From Terriglobia bacterium (GTDB lineage: Bacteria; Acidobacteriota; Terriglobia; Terriglobales; Acidobacteriaceae): DNA of 63,332 bases. Each line of letters begins with the position of its first letter. The stretch's first letter is position 1. The stretch is from contig JAJPJE010000103.1 of assembly GCA_021324365.1 (NCBI GenBank), positions 1 to 63,332 of the forward strand, read 5' to 3'. Positions 53,121-62,491 of the stretch are shown piece after piece. The notes under the pieces are model-generated. The model did not search any database and was not told the origin of the DNA. It saw only the letters and a list, made by a program, of their open reading frames with translations. Both the position numbers and the translations under genes were made by a program.

Positions 53121-53194
53121 GTAGGTTGTAAATTTTCCCTCCTAAGTACATTTGAATTCCTGCGAAAACTGGACATTCATGATAGAAAAGTTGC

Positions 53195-54253
53195 ATGCAC
53201 TCGAATTTGGGCACGAGTCCGGCAAGCGATGGCCGCGCCATCGTCGCCCAGGCTCCATGTCGCGTTGATCTGGCCGGTAGCACCCTCGATCTGTGGCCGC
53301 TTTACCTGTTCCATCCCGGCGCTGTCACGGTGAATTTTGCAGTCCCAATCATGACCACTTGCAAAATCACCCCCCAGGCAGGAAAAGCCATTCACCTGCG
53401 TTCGCTGGATCACAAGAAGGAAGAGCGCTTTAGCGATCTACACGCTCTCTTCAAGGCAAGAAAGGTCAAGCACTCGCTCGCGCTGCAACTCATCAAGCAC
53501 TTTCGGCCGGAAGAGGGCTTTCTTCTCGAAACGAATTCAGAATCACCTGCCGGCGCCGGTATCGCCGCGTCTTCGGCACTGATGATTGCAACAACAGCAG
53601 CGCTGGCAAAACTCACAGGCAAGAAGCTCTCGCTGGAACAGATGCGGGTGCTGGCACAGAACGTCGAGGCGCAACTCATTAAGGTGCCCACCGGATGCCA
53701 GGATTATTATCCGGCGCTCTATGGCGGTGTTGGCGCCATTCACTTGACCATGGAAGGAATTGTTCGCGAGTCGTTGCCGGTTCCCTCCGAGCAGATCGAT
53801 TCGCAGTTTCTCTTGGTCTACACGGGGATGCCACGACATTCGGGAATTAACAACTGGGAAGTTTTCAAATCGCACATCGCGGGCGATAAGAAAGTCGTCA
53901 AGAATTTCGGGCATATTTCATCCATCTCCAATGCAATGCACAAAGCCTTGCTCAAGCTGGATTGGGATGAAGTCGCTAGATTGATCCGGGAAGATTGGAA
54001 ACTGCGCCGAAGCAACTACGAGAGGATCTCGACGCCGCTCATCGACAAACTTGTGGCGGTCGCCGCAAAAAGCGGCGGACGCGCCGCAAAGGTATGTGGC
54101 GCTGGTGGCGGCGGCTGCGTGATCTTCATGGTCAAACAGGGAGCCAAAGAGCGTGTGATCGAGGCGCTCCGGATGAACGGAGGCCAGGTGCTGCCTTCGA
54201 ACCTGTGTGCGCAAGGATTAACTCTGTCCGCAGCGCGGGCCGCGAGCGCATAA
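53195..54253 (+). CDS. GHMP-family kinase
   Basis: 352 aa. GHMP motifs: N-terminal APCRVDLAGSTLD, ATP-binding SPAGAGIAASSALM (about residue 122) and C-terminal GAGGGGCVIFM. It phosphorylates a sugar or mevalonate-type alcohol; the N-terminal region suggests heptose- or sugar-1-kinase-like enzymes rather than mevalonate kinase. ATG start. It precedes the CPBP protease by 15 nt. Confidence 0.88.
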   Translation: MHSNLGTSPASDGRAIVAQAPCRVDLAGSTLDLWPLYLFHPGAVTVNFAVPIMTTCKITPQAGKAIHLRSLDHKKEERFSDLHALFKARKVKHSLALQLIKHFRPEEGFLLETNSESPAGAGIAASSALMIATTAALAKLTGKKLSLEQMRVLAQNVEAQLIKVPTGCQDYYPALYGGVGAIHLTMEGIVRESLPVPSEQIDSQFLLVYTGMPRHSGINNWEVFKSHIAGDKKVVKNFGHISSISNAMHKALLKLDWDEVARLIREDWKLRRSNYERISTPLIDKLVAVAAKSGGRAAKVCGAGGGGCVIFMVKQGAKERVIEALRMNGGQVLPSNLCAQGLTLSAARAASA

Positions 54254-54268
54254 TGCACTCCTAATCAC

Positions 54269-55210
54269 ATGGATTTGATCTTGGGGGAAGATGGCCGGCT
54301 CCGTAGTGGGTGGCGCTTTCTTCTGTCAGTTGTTGTTTTTTTCTTTGTTAACGGCTTCGCGATTGATGTGGCCAATACTTTGGCCGGACCGAGCGACCGT
54401 AAATTCGAGCTGTTCTATCGTCCTTTTCTAGCCATATTCCTTCTCGCAAGCTTCAGCGTGCTATTGAAACTGCTTGATCGCGTGGAAGGCAATCCTCTAC
54501 CTGCCATGGGGTTGAGGAGATGTCATTTCGCGAAAGACGTAGCGGTCGGAATATGTTTAGGCGTCGTGATGGTAGGACTGGCGGTACTGCTTCTCGCGCT
54601 GGTTTGCCACATCGAATTTCAGGTCGTTCTCAGCGGGCATTCCGCCAAGCTTGCTCTCGCAGTGCTTCTTATTTTGGCGACGGGCGCGATGGCTGAAGAA
54701 CTTGCCTTTCGGGGCTACCCGTTCCAGAGGCTGGTCGAAGGCACGGGCACTATCGTGGCGCTTATCTTAACGTCAGTTCTATTCGGAATCGTTCACCTGA
54801 GAAACCCGCACGCTTCGGTGGTGGGTGTGATTAACACGATTGCAATTGGGATTGTGTTCGCGTTGGCCTACTTGCGAACGAGGTCGTTGTGGCTGCCATG
54901 GGCGCTGCATTTTGGATGGAACCTTAGCCTTGGACTCCTGTTTGGACTTCCGGTTAGCGGTCTGAGGGAATTTGGCGTTGTAGTGCGGGGGACGGCGACA
55001 GGCCCGGCGTGGATAACCGGCGGGGCTTACGGAATTGAGGGCGGAGCTGCGGGAACTCTGGGGATTGCGGCGGGATTGGCTTTTGTTTTGTTAATGATAA
55101 AACGGCGCCTTGAGCCACCGATCCGCTTTTGTCAGGAATTGACGCCAGACGAGAGAGTGTCCCTCAGCATCCAAGTGAGCGAAGGAAGCGGACCTCCTGC
55201 GGCGCGTTAA
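54269..55210 (+). CDS. CPBP intramembrane metalloprotease
   Basis: 313 aa, about eight membrane helices. Intact Abi/CPBP motifs: AEELAFRGYPFQ (EExxxR), FGIVHLRNP (FxxxH) and ALHFGWN (HxxxN). It cleaves within the membrane, as CAAX prenyl endopeptidase relatives do. Contrast with the altered copy at 32.2 kb. Same direction as the GHMP kinase gene. Confidence 0.9.
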   Translation: MDLILGEDGRLRSGWRFLLSVVVFFFVNGFAIDVANTLAGPSDRKFELFYRPFLAIFLLASFSVLLKLLDRVEGNPLPAMGLRRCHFAKDVAVGICLGVVMVGLAVLLLALVCHIEFQVVLSGHSAKLALAVLLILATGAMAEELAFRGYPFQRLVEGTGTIVALILTSVLFGIVHLRNPHASVVGVINTIAIGIVFALAYLRTRSLWLPWALHFGWNLSLGLLFGLPVSGLREFGVVVRGTATGPAWITGGAYGIEGGAAGTLGIAAGLAFVLLMIKRRLEPPIRFCQELTPDERVSLSIQVSEGSGPPAAR

Positions 55211-55261
55211 CTACGGCCACTGATTTGGACGTATAATCGCCGCAGCAGCCGAGACAAAGTT

Positions 55262-56443
55262 ATGATCCAGCGACGCGTGCTCGCTCTCGTAGTTGCTCCC
55301 TTGGCGTTCCTGCTGCCATCGCTGTGTGCCGCTGGCGATAATCCGCCCCAGACAACGTCAACTTCGAAAGTAACCCAGGAGAAGCTTACGTCCCAGGGGA
55401 GAATCGCTATTATCCGCGGACTGGGCGCAGAACTGGCATACGCGCGTCGGCCATTTCCCTTGGGAAAGACAGGAGTGACGATTAAGAACGGTGTCGTCGC
55501 CGACGAACAAAAAGTATCGATGGCGGTTGCCGCCTACGGGGTGGCTATCAAGCCTGGCGATCAGGCACGAATCACGCAGATTGTATTCAAGCCCAAGAGC
55601 ATCATCTTCGAGCTCAACGGTGGCCCGGAACGAAAACAGAAATGGTATGAGCACATCGAGATCGACGGGATGGGCGGCGCCTACAGCCCAGCCCAGAACA
55701 TACCACCTGAGCAGTTGAACATTCATGGAAGCTACGTGATGTTGGCCTTCGACAAGCAGGTGCCGAACGTCAGCCCGGAAGAGGTTAAGAAAACACTCGG
55801 AACGGTACTCAATTTCAATGCGAGATCTGCTTCGGAAGCTTATCTGGATACGGTTCCGCCAAAGGTGAAAAAGGCGATCACCACACACCAGGTATTGGTT
55901 GGGATGGATCAGGACATGGTGCTGATGGCATTGGGACGGCCTTTCCAGAAGATTCGGGAAAAGGATCCGATCACCGGCAACCAGTACGAGGAATGGATTT
56001 ACGGCCAGCCTCCACAGGAAGTGAAGTTTGTGCGCTTCATTGGCGATGAAGTTGTTCGCCTGGAAATCATGCAGGTGAACGGGCAAAAGCTGGTGAAGAC
56101 AGAAAAAGAGGTCGACCTCAAGAAGCCCACCGTCGATGTCGCGCAGCAGACCAATCAACCACAGGTGGTTCCGGTGAACCGGCCGTCTCTACGCAGGCCG
56201 GGAGAAGATGGACCGGACGAGAATACTGGAAGCGGAGGGGCGGTATCGACCCAGCCTTATCCTCAACAGGTTCCGACGAACATGCCTGGCGGTCCAACCG
56301 GTCCGGACCCCAACGCTCCGCAGGGTGGAGGTCCAACTCCGCCAGTAGCGCAGCCACCGCCAATGCCGGTTCCGACTCGAACACAGACGTCCACACCGGA
56401 TGACAACGGTCCGCCCATGCCAGGCGGCCCGGGACCCAATTAG
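55262..56443 (+). CDS. exported protein with Pro/Gly-rich C-terminal tail, unknown function
   Basis: 393 aa. Signal peptide (APLAFLLPSLCAAG), a folded region to about residue 290 with KKAITTHQVLVGMDQDMVLMALG (a SmpA/BamE-like lipoprotein helix-strand element) and YEEWIYGQPP, then about 100 residues rich in Pro, Gly and Gln. The BamE-like segment hints at an envelope assembly role, but the link is loose. ATG start; spaced 51 nt from the CPBP gene. Confidence 0.72.
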   Translation: MIQRRVLALVVAPLAFLLPSLCAAGDNPPQTTSTSKVTQEKLTSQGRIAIIRGLGAELAYARRPFPLGKTGVTIKNGVVADEQKVSMAVAAYGVAIKPGDQARITQIVFKPKSIIFELNGGPERKQKWYEHIEIDGMGGAYSPAQNIPPEQLNIHGSYVMLAFDKQVPNVSPEEVKKTLGTVLNFNARSASEAYLDTVPPKVKKAITTHQVLVGMDQDMVLMALGRPFQKIREKDPITGNQYEEWIYGQPPQEVKFVRFIGDEVVRLEIMQVNGQKLVKTEKEVDLKKPTVDVAQQTNQPQVVPVNRPSLRRPGEDGPDENTGSGGAVSTQPYPQQVPTNMPGGPTGPDPNAPQGGGPTPPVAQPPPMPVPTRTQTSTPDDNGPPMPGGPGPN

Positions 56444-56493
56444 TCGCTAGCGGCTCAGTTGGCGACTTTAAGCTGTGCCTTTACACTTAGAAG

Positions 56494-58134
56494 GTGAAGA
56501 TAGCGCTCGGCCAGATCAACACCACAATTGGAGATTTTCAGCGAAATACAGACAAAATCATTGATTACTCCCGGCGAGCGCACGCGAGCGGAGCAGATCT
56601 GATCCTGTTTCCGGAATTGAGTGTTTGCGGGTACCCGCCGAGAGATCTTGTCGAGCGCCCCTCGTTTGTCGCGCACAATCTCAAGGCACTGGATAGAATT
56701 CAGAAGGAAACTGCCGGTATAACTGTCGTCTGTGGCGTGGTCACGCCTGCGAAGGTAGAAACCGGTAAATCTGTCGTGAATTCGGCGGCCGTGATTCGCG
56801 ATGGCGCTCTCGAACTATTGCAATCGAAGGTATTGCTACCCACCTACGACGTCTTCGATGAATCGCGAAATTTTGCGCCTGCAACCGAGCAAAAGCTGTT
56901 TCAACTCGACGGCCAGCCGGTGGCCCTCACAATCTGCGAAGACGCGTGGAACGACAAGAACTTCTGGCGCAAGCGGCTTTATCCATTCGATCCGGTAGAA
57001 AAATTGGTTCAGGAAGGGGGAAAGCTTCTGCTGAACATATCGGCATCGCCCTTCTATGTAGGAAAACAAGAGCTCCGGAGGGAGATGCTGGCCGCTTTGG
57101 CGCGGCGCCACGGCGTTCCCGTCGCGATGGTGAACCTGGTCGGAGGAAATGACAGCCTGATCTTCGATGGCTCCAGCATCGCGGTGGATCCCGGCGGAGG
57201 GGTGATTGCGCAAGGCAGGTCGTTCGAGGAGGATTTGTTCTGCTTCGATACCGAGACGCTGACCGGCGATGTTCATAATCAGATCAGCGGGGAAGAGGCT
57301 ACGGCACTTGCTGCGCTGGTTCTGGGTACGCGCGACTATGTTCGCAAATGCGGATTTCAGAGAGTCCTGGTTGGATTGAGTGGTGGAATCGATTCGGCAT
57401 TGACCGCGTGTGTTGCAGCGGAAGCACTCGGAAAGGAAAACGTGATCGGCGTAGGCATGCCGAGCCCGTACTCTTCTCGCGGAAGCATTGACGATGCAAA
57501 GGCGCTGGCGAGCAATCTTGGCATTCAGTTCGAACTGATTCGCATTACCGATATCTTCGACTCGTATCTCAATACGCTCCGCCCGGTGTTTGCAGGTCGC
57601 GATGAAGACGTTACGGAAGAGAATATACAGTCGCGCATCCGCGGAGCACTGTTAATGGCTTTGTCCAACAAGTTTGGGGCCATGGTGCTGAGCACCGGCA
57701 ACAAGTCCGAACTGGCAGTTGGCTACTGTACGCTGTACGGAGACATGTGTGGTGGTCTCGCCGTAATCTCCGACGTGCCCAAGACCATGGTCTACCGGCT
57801 CGCCAAGTATGTGAATTCGCAGAGGAATGTGATTCCACTTGCCACGATAGAGAAGGCGCCATCGGCGGAGCTTCGTCCCAATCAGACGGACCAGGACACG
57901 CTGCCGCCGTACGAGGTACTGGACAAGATTCTCGAAGGATACATTGAAGCTAATGATTGCGCGGAGCAAATCGCTGCGGAAAACGATTATGATCTGCCTC
58001 TGGTCAAAAATGTAATACGCATGGTGGACCGTGCCGAGTACAAGAGGCAGCAGGCTGCGGTAGGGTTGAAGATTTCCGAAAAAGCATTTGGTGTGGGTCG
58101 CCGCCTTCCGATTGCGGCGAAATCTGACGTCTGA
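56494..58134 (+). CDS. nadE: glutamine-dependent NAD+ synthetase
   Basis: 546 aa, two domains. N-terminal nitrilase-type glutaminase with Glu in FPELSVCGYPP, Lys in QSKVLLPTYD and Cys in ICEDAW. The C-terminal synthetase has the PP-loop GLSGGIDSALT and TGNKSELAVGYCTLYGD. It amidates nicotinate adenine dinucleotide to NAD with glutamine in the cytoplasm, the last step of the pathway fed by pncB at 36.3 kb. GTG start. Confidence 0.95.
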   Translation: MKIALGQINTTIGDFQRNTDKIIDYSRRAHASGADLILFPELSVCGYPPRDLVERPSFVAHNLKALDRIQKETAGITVVCGVVTPAKVETGKSVVNSAAVIRDGALELLQSKVLLPTYDVFDESRNFAPATEQKLFQLDGQPVALTICEDAWNDKNFWRKRLYPFDPVEKLVQEGGKLLLNISASPFYVGKQELRREMLAALARRHGVPVAMVNLVGGNDSLIFDGSSIAVDPGGGVIAQGRSFEEDLFCFDTETLTGDVHNQISGEEATALAALVLGTRDYVRKCGFQRVLVGLSGGIDSALTACVAAEALGKENVIGVGMPSPYSSRGSIDDAKALASNLGIQFELIRITDIFDSYLNTLRPVFAGRDEDVTEENIQSRIRGALLMALSNKFGAMVLSTGNKSELAVGYCTLYGDMCGGLAVISDVPKTMVYRLAKYVNSQRNVIPLATIEKAPSAELRPNQTDQDTLPPYEVLDKILEGYIEANDCAEQIAAENDYDLPLVKNVIRMVDRAEYKRQQAAVGLKISEKAFGVGRRLPIAAKSDV

Positions 58135-58150
58135 AGAATGAAAGGAAAAC

Positions 58151-59029
58151 ATGCGTAAGGTTTTGCTTGCGACGTGGGTAGCGGCGCTCTGCAGCGCTAT
58201 GGCTATTGGTCAGGCAGCCGAGACAGAAACAAAAGGAACCCTGCCGAGTCGAGAAGTCGTCGATTCGTTTCTGCACCACACATTTGGCTACGACCCCAAT
58301 ATCAAGTGGGAGATTTCGGACATCAAGCCAGCCGAGGATCCTGCTATTTCCGTGGTCAGCATCGTTTTGCGGACACCCCAGGGCGGGCAGGAGATGAAGT
58401 TGTTCATAACTCCTGACCAAAAGTACGCAATCGCAGGGGATATGCTTCCTTTTGGATCCAATCCGTACGCGCGCGTCGCAGATGAATTGAAGCGGCAACT
58501 TACCGGCCCGGCGCGTGGAGCGACAGATGCGAAGGTCACGATTGTCGAGTTTGGCGATCTCCAGTGTCCAGCTTGCCGAGCAGCACAAGCGACCATCGAT
58601 AAATTGATGGGAGACGTTCCTACGGCACGCCTAGTCTTCCAGGAGTTTCCACTGATCACGCTGCACAAATGGGCATTCGCTGCAGCGAAATATGGAGAAT
58701 GTGCGCGAGAAGAGAATCCCGATGCGTTCTGGAAGTTCCAATCGTTGGTGTACGACAACCAGTCCTCGATGGAGTCGCTCGACGAAGATCAGGCAATCCC
58801 GAAATTAAAGGACTATGCGGTGCAGGCGGGAGCGACCGCGGCCAAGGTGGACGCGTGCTTCAATAATCCGGCAACAGCCGCGAAAATTTACGAATCCATG
58901 GAGCTTGGCAAGAAAATGGAAGTTACCTCGACGCCGACCTTGTTTATTAATGGACGCAAGGTGCAGAACGTCACCGGAATGCCGTATGAGGTGCTGAAGA
59001 ATCTGACCGAATTCCAGGCTCAGCAGTAA
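58151..59029 (+). CDS. DsbA-like thioredoxin-fold periplasmic protein
   Basis: 292 aa; ATG with AAAGGA. Signal peptide (LLATWVAALCSAMAIGQ), an N-terminal domain of about 100 residues, then the thioredoxin fold with CPAC in FGDLQCPACRAAQ and the cis-Pro loop TSTPTLFING. It probably catalyses disulfide exchange in the periplasm; the CPAC centre is typical of the DsbA/BdbD group. The 3' end is 2 nt from the convergent secretin gene. Confidence 0.9.
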   Translation: MRKVLLATWVAALCSAMAIGQAAETETKGTLPSREVVDSFLHHTFGYDPNIKWEISDIKPAEDPAISVVSIVLRTPQGGQEMKLFITPDQKYAIAGDMLPFGSNPYARVADELKRQLTGPARGATDAKVTIVEFGDLQCPACRAAQATIDKLMGDVPTARLVFQEFPLITLHKWAFAAAKYGECAREENPDAFWKFQSLVYDNQSSMESLDEDQAIPKLKDYAVQAGATAAKVDACFNNPATAAKIYESMELGKKMEVTSTPTLFINGRKVQNVTGMPYEVLKNLTEFQAQQ

Positions 59030-59031
59030 GG

Positions 59032-60882
59032 CTATCGGCCGATGGCAGTGGGTGCCAACCAGATTTCGTCGTCGGAGCGATGTGCCGGTGTGAGGATGTA
59101 GGGTGTGACTACGATGAGCAGGTCATCATCCTGCTCGTCGGTTTCCCGGGTTGAGGTTGCATAGTTCAAGCCCGGTATATGAGCGATGCCAGGAATTCCC
59201 GTTAGCGTTTGCACTTCTTGCTTGGAAATAAAGCCCGCTACCAGACCGGATTCTCCGTCTTTCATTGTCAAGTTGCCGGAGTACTCACGGTTTGCAATCA
59301 CCGGGACGCCGTTGAAGCTCTGAGCCGTGAGCGTCCGGATCTGCAGTTCGAATTTGAGACTAACCGTCGCATCCGCCTGAATCAGGGGCGTCGCTTTCAT
59401 CGTGATTCCAAGGTCCTCGTAGTTGAACGAAGGGAACGGGGCGATATAGCTGTTGTTCGCAATTGCGTTGCTCAGGGCAGGGCTGTTGTAGATTGGCGAG
59501 TAGCTGGCATTCAGAATCGGATAACGGCTGCCAATGCGCATGGTCGCGGGTAAATTCTGGGCTGCGCGTAACGTGAGATGGTCAAGTTCCCGGATGTCGG
59601 AGTTGTTCAGGGAGAAAGTTGCTGTTGCCGGATTAATCGGCACAGCGAAAAGGGTTTTCCCGCCACCAAACGTTGCAAACGGCGTATTTAACAGCTGCTG
59701 CAACTGCGACTGGTTCTGTGATTGTGCCAGCAACGCCTGGAGTGCCGTACTGTTTGCTGCATTAATACCGCCATTTGCGAAGAGCTGGTTGATGAGATTC
59801 TGAATGTTACTGCCGCTCCCGAGAGCCGCCAGCGCAGCGGCACCTACGTTAATCGCCTGGAACTGAAGCGGAAGACTGACTCCCATGGTTCGCGCGAACG
59901 TGCGGTCAATTTGAAAGACCTGCAAGTCCAGCATCACCTGCGGCCGCTTCATCTCGAATGAATCAAGAAAGCGCGTCGCAGCCATTACCGCGGAGTTTTC
60001 CCCGCGCACCGTGATCGTCCCGCTACCCTGCTGCGAAGTGATGAAGCGGAGATTGAAGATGGTGCGCAGCGTGTTCACCATGTCCTGAAGCTCTTGCGGC
60101 GTAGTGACATCAGACAAGTAAAAAGTGCGCATCGTCATCTGGTCGAAGCTGCGATGCTGTTCAGGAGTATTCTGCAACACGATAAGCTGGTCAGGGGAAA
60201 ACGCAACCCAGAAAGTATTTGTCGCGTCTTCCAGAGCGTGCATGGCTGCAAAGAAGTCGGCGTTCTCGATGTCGAAGTGAATGGAACGCGACTGAACCGA
60301 GTCGTCGACGGTAGCCCTGATACCGTATTTCTGGCAGACCTGCGGAATGATGTCGCGGGTGGTGCCGCGAAGGTGAAAATCAAAATATCCTGGTGCTGGC
60401 GCGAGAACGATTGGGCGTGACTGGTCGGTGAAGGTTATGTTCGCAAACGAAGATCGTGGTACGTCAGGCTCTGCGCTGTGAAGTTGCTGGCTGGCAACTC
60501 TGCTTTCAGGATCCAGCGCGAGCGCTGCCCGGTATTCGGCAGCAGCTTGATCGCTCTTGCCAGAGGCGAGCAGATCATTACCCCGCCGGATATGCTGGGC
60601 TACGAGAGCCTGGCGCAGCAACTCCGCTTTCATGGCGTAGGTGCTATCGGTTGGAACAAGGCGGTTAGCCTCGCGTGCCGCCTTCAGAGCTCCTTCAATC
60701 TTGTGCTTATGTTCGAGCTCTTCAGCTTTTTTGTATTCCTCTCTTGCGCGTTTTTGGTTGGCTTTGGAAACCTCGGGTGGGCAATCAGCTCCGTTGCACA
60801 CTGGAATGTTCGGATGCTGGCCGAAGGACAGCAGCGAGAACATCAGGAGACAGCTAAGCAGGGCAGTCCGCACCAGAGTCAT
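59032..60882 (-). CDS. secretin-family outer-membrane protein (type II/III secretion or type IV pilus type)
   Basis: 616 aa from ATG 60882 with GGAG 7 nt upstream. Signal peptide (LLSCLLMFSLLSFGQ), TPR-like helices (about 40-130), STN/N-domains (GIRATVDDSVQSRSIHFDIENAD), a Gln/Asn-rich loop (about 365-400), and the secretin core with EDLGITMKATPLIQ and VPVIANREYSG plus the terminal LLIVVTPYILTP. It would form a gated outer-membrane channel. No other secretion or pilus gene is present. Only 1 nt separates it from the HAD gene. Confidence 0.87.
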   Translation of the reverse strand: MTLVRTALLSCLLMFSLLSFGQHPNIPVCNGADCPPEVSKANQKRAREEYKKAEELEHKHKIEGALKAAREANRLVPTDSTYAMKAELLRQALVAQHIRRGNDLLASGKSDQAAAEYRAALALDPESRVASQQLHSAEPDVPRSSFANITFTDQSRPIVLAPAPGYFDFHLRGTTRDIIPQVCQKYGIRATVDDSVQSRSIHFDIENADFFAAMHALEDATNTFWVAFSPDQLIVLQNTPEQHRSFDQMTMRTFYLSDVTTPQELQDMVNTLRTIFNLRFITSQQGSGTITVRGENSAVMAATRFLDSFEMKRPQVMLDLQVFQIDRTFARTMGVSLPLQFQAINVGAAALAALGSGSNIQNLINQLFANGGINAANSTALQALLAQSQNQSQLQQLLNTPFATFGGGKTLFAVPINPATATFSLNNSDIRELDHLTLRAAQNLPATMRIGSRYPILNASYSPIYNSPALSNAIANNSYIAPFPSFNYEDLGITMKATPLIQADATVSLKFELQIRTLTAQSFNGVPVIANREYSGNLTMKDGESGLVAGFISKQEVQTLTGIPGIAHIPGLNYATSTRETDEQDDDLLIVVTPYILTPAHRSDDEIWLAPTAIGR

Positions 60883-60883
60883 T

Positions 60884-61618
60884 TTACAGCTCCGGCCAGC
60901 ATGGCTCACGGCTGAGGCTCCGCCGCGAAAGCGCGAGCAGATCGCTGCAGCACTCAACGGAAAGATCGGGGCTCAGGGCGGCCAGATCGGTTCTGGGGTA
61001 AATTCCTGTGGCAACAGAAATTATGGGAATTCCGATCTCCCGGGCCGCGGCGATATCTGCGGGAGTGTCGCCGACAACATAGGCTTTTGATTTCGGACCG
61101 AGCTTATCCCTGACCGCCTGCAACGAATTTTCGAAGATATCAGATCGCCTTTCATTCACATCGCTAAATGATCCAAAGCTAAAGTATTGCTTTAGGCCGC
61201 TAGCGGTCAGCTTTGCCCAGGCAATGCGCTCGAAATTTCCGGTTACTATGCCGAGCAACTTGCCTTTTGTATGGAGCGACTGCAGCAGCTCGGGAATCGC
61301 GGGGCACAGATCAGCGCGAATCTCCGCCTGCTTGCTTTCGACCTCGTCCGACATCTGCTGGATCAACAAGGGAAGTTTCTCCTCGAAAGCCGTGTCCGAA
61401 ACCCCTGCACGGCGAACCACGGCGCGAAGAATGCCGACGTCTGTATTCCCATGAACGGGAACTCCTTCGAGGCTTGCATCGATCCCGAAGTGATCTTTCA
61501 GCGCATGGAGGAAAGCGTAGTAGTGGACACCATCGCGCGTGTTGAGCAATGTTCCGTCGATATCGAAAAGGTAAGCGTCGGCTGCTAGCCAGTTGAAGTG
61601 GTAGGAATCGGAGCTCAT
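60884..61618 (-). CDS. HAD-superfamily hydrolase, phosphoglycolate phosphatase-like
   Basis: 244 aa. Motif I FDIDGTLLNT, motif II GIVTGNFER, Lys region and motif IV YVVGDTPADIAAARE, with an alpha cap between I and II. Typical substrates are small organic phosphates such as phosphoglycolate; not determined. It belongs to a leftward run (peptide-binding protein, YmdB, HAD, secretin). Confidence 0.88.
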   Translation of the reverse strand: MSSDSYHFNWLAADAYLFDIDGTLLNTRDGVHYYAFLHALKDHFGIDASLEGVPVHGNTDVGILRAVVRRAGVSDTAFEEKLPLLIQQMSDEVESKQAEIRADLCPAIPELLQSLHTKGKLLGIVTGNFERIAWAKLTASGLKQYFSFGSFSDVNERRSDIFENSLQAVRDKLGPKSKAYVVGDTPADIAAAREIGIPIISVATGIYPRTDLAALSPDLSVECCSDLLALSRRSLSREPCWPEL

Positions 61619-61653
61619 CGGGAACTTAGATGCGCAACGTGAGCAGCCGACCG

Positions 61654-62448
61654 TCAGCTTTCGCCGATCATGATGCGGTCGATGGAGTTGGCTTTCCCGG
61701 TCGTTTCGTCGCAGTCAATTACCACGCCGCAGAACCTTGGATCTCCGGTCGCCGCCTCCCATCGGGCTGGAAGGTTTGTCAGAAAGCGCTGAATCACGAG
61801 TTCTTTTTGAACGCCGATGATGCTGTCGTATGGGCCGGTCATGCCAACGTCGGTCTGGAAGGCAGTGCCTTTCGGCAGAACCCGCGTGTCCGCTGTGGGC
61901 ACGTGGGTGTGGGTACCCAGGACGGCGGTGACGCGCCCATCCAGGTACCAGCCCATTGCGACTTTTTCCGAGGTAGCTTCGGCGTGAACGTCCACCAGGA
62001 TTACCTTTGCCGTGATCTGCTGCAGGAGGTGATCGGCTATGCGAAATGGATCATCGTTGCTGGGAAGGAAGACCCGGCCCTGAAGGTTAATGACTGCATA
62101 GGAAACGCCGGCCCGAGTTTTTCCTTGATAGAAGCCGTGACCAGGTGTGCCTTCAGGATAATTGGCTGGACGGATCAGCCGCCGTGCGGGATTGCCGTTG
62201 GTGGCCTGCTGCATGTAATCGATAATCTCGCGCTTATCCCACACGTGATTTCCTGTGGTGATGACACTGATGCCCTGCTCGAAAAGCTCTTCTGCGATTT
62301 GGGGTGTAATTCCAAAACCCCCGGCAGCATTTTCCCCATTCGCGATGATCAGATCGACCCCGTTCTGAGCGACAACCTCGCCCAGGTGCTGCTTGACCAT
62401 GGTCCGGCCAGGTCTGCCGAAGATGTCTCCGATAAACAGAATGCGCAC
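61654..62448 (-). CDS. ymdB: YmdB-type metallophosphoesterase (TIGR00282)
   Basis: 264 aa. Metal motifs: GDIFGRPGR, ANGENAAGGFG, TTGNHVWDKRE, DVHAEATSEK and GTHTHVPTAD, giving a binuclear site as in YmdB. Members hydrolyse 2',3'-cyclic nucleotides and affect RNA and biofilm formation in Bacillus. Spacing to HAD is 35 nt. A long antisense frame over this gene was rejected. Confidence 0.92.
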   Translation of the reverse strand: MRILFIGDIFGRPGRTMVKQHLGEVVAQNGVDLIIANGENAAGGFGITPQIAEELFEQGISVITTGNHVWDKREIIDYMQQATNGNPARRLIRPANYPEGTPGHGFYQGKTRAGVSYAVINLQGRVFLPSNDDPFRIADHLLQQITAKVILVDVHAEATSEKVAMGWYLDGRVTAVLGTHTHVPTADTRVLPKGTAFQTDVGMTGPYDSIIGVQKELVIQRFLTNLPARWEAATGDPRFCGVVIDCDETTGKANSIDRIMIGES

Positions 62449-62491
62449 GAACGCCCCTTGGAAAAGTACGATGGTAACACGTGCGAATTGG

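Noticed and set aside
55358-56158. 266-aa leftward open frame
   Set aside because: It is antisense to an exported protein gene that has a signal peptide and normal context; composition looks like shadow coding.
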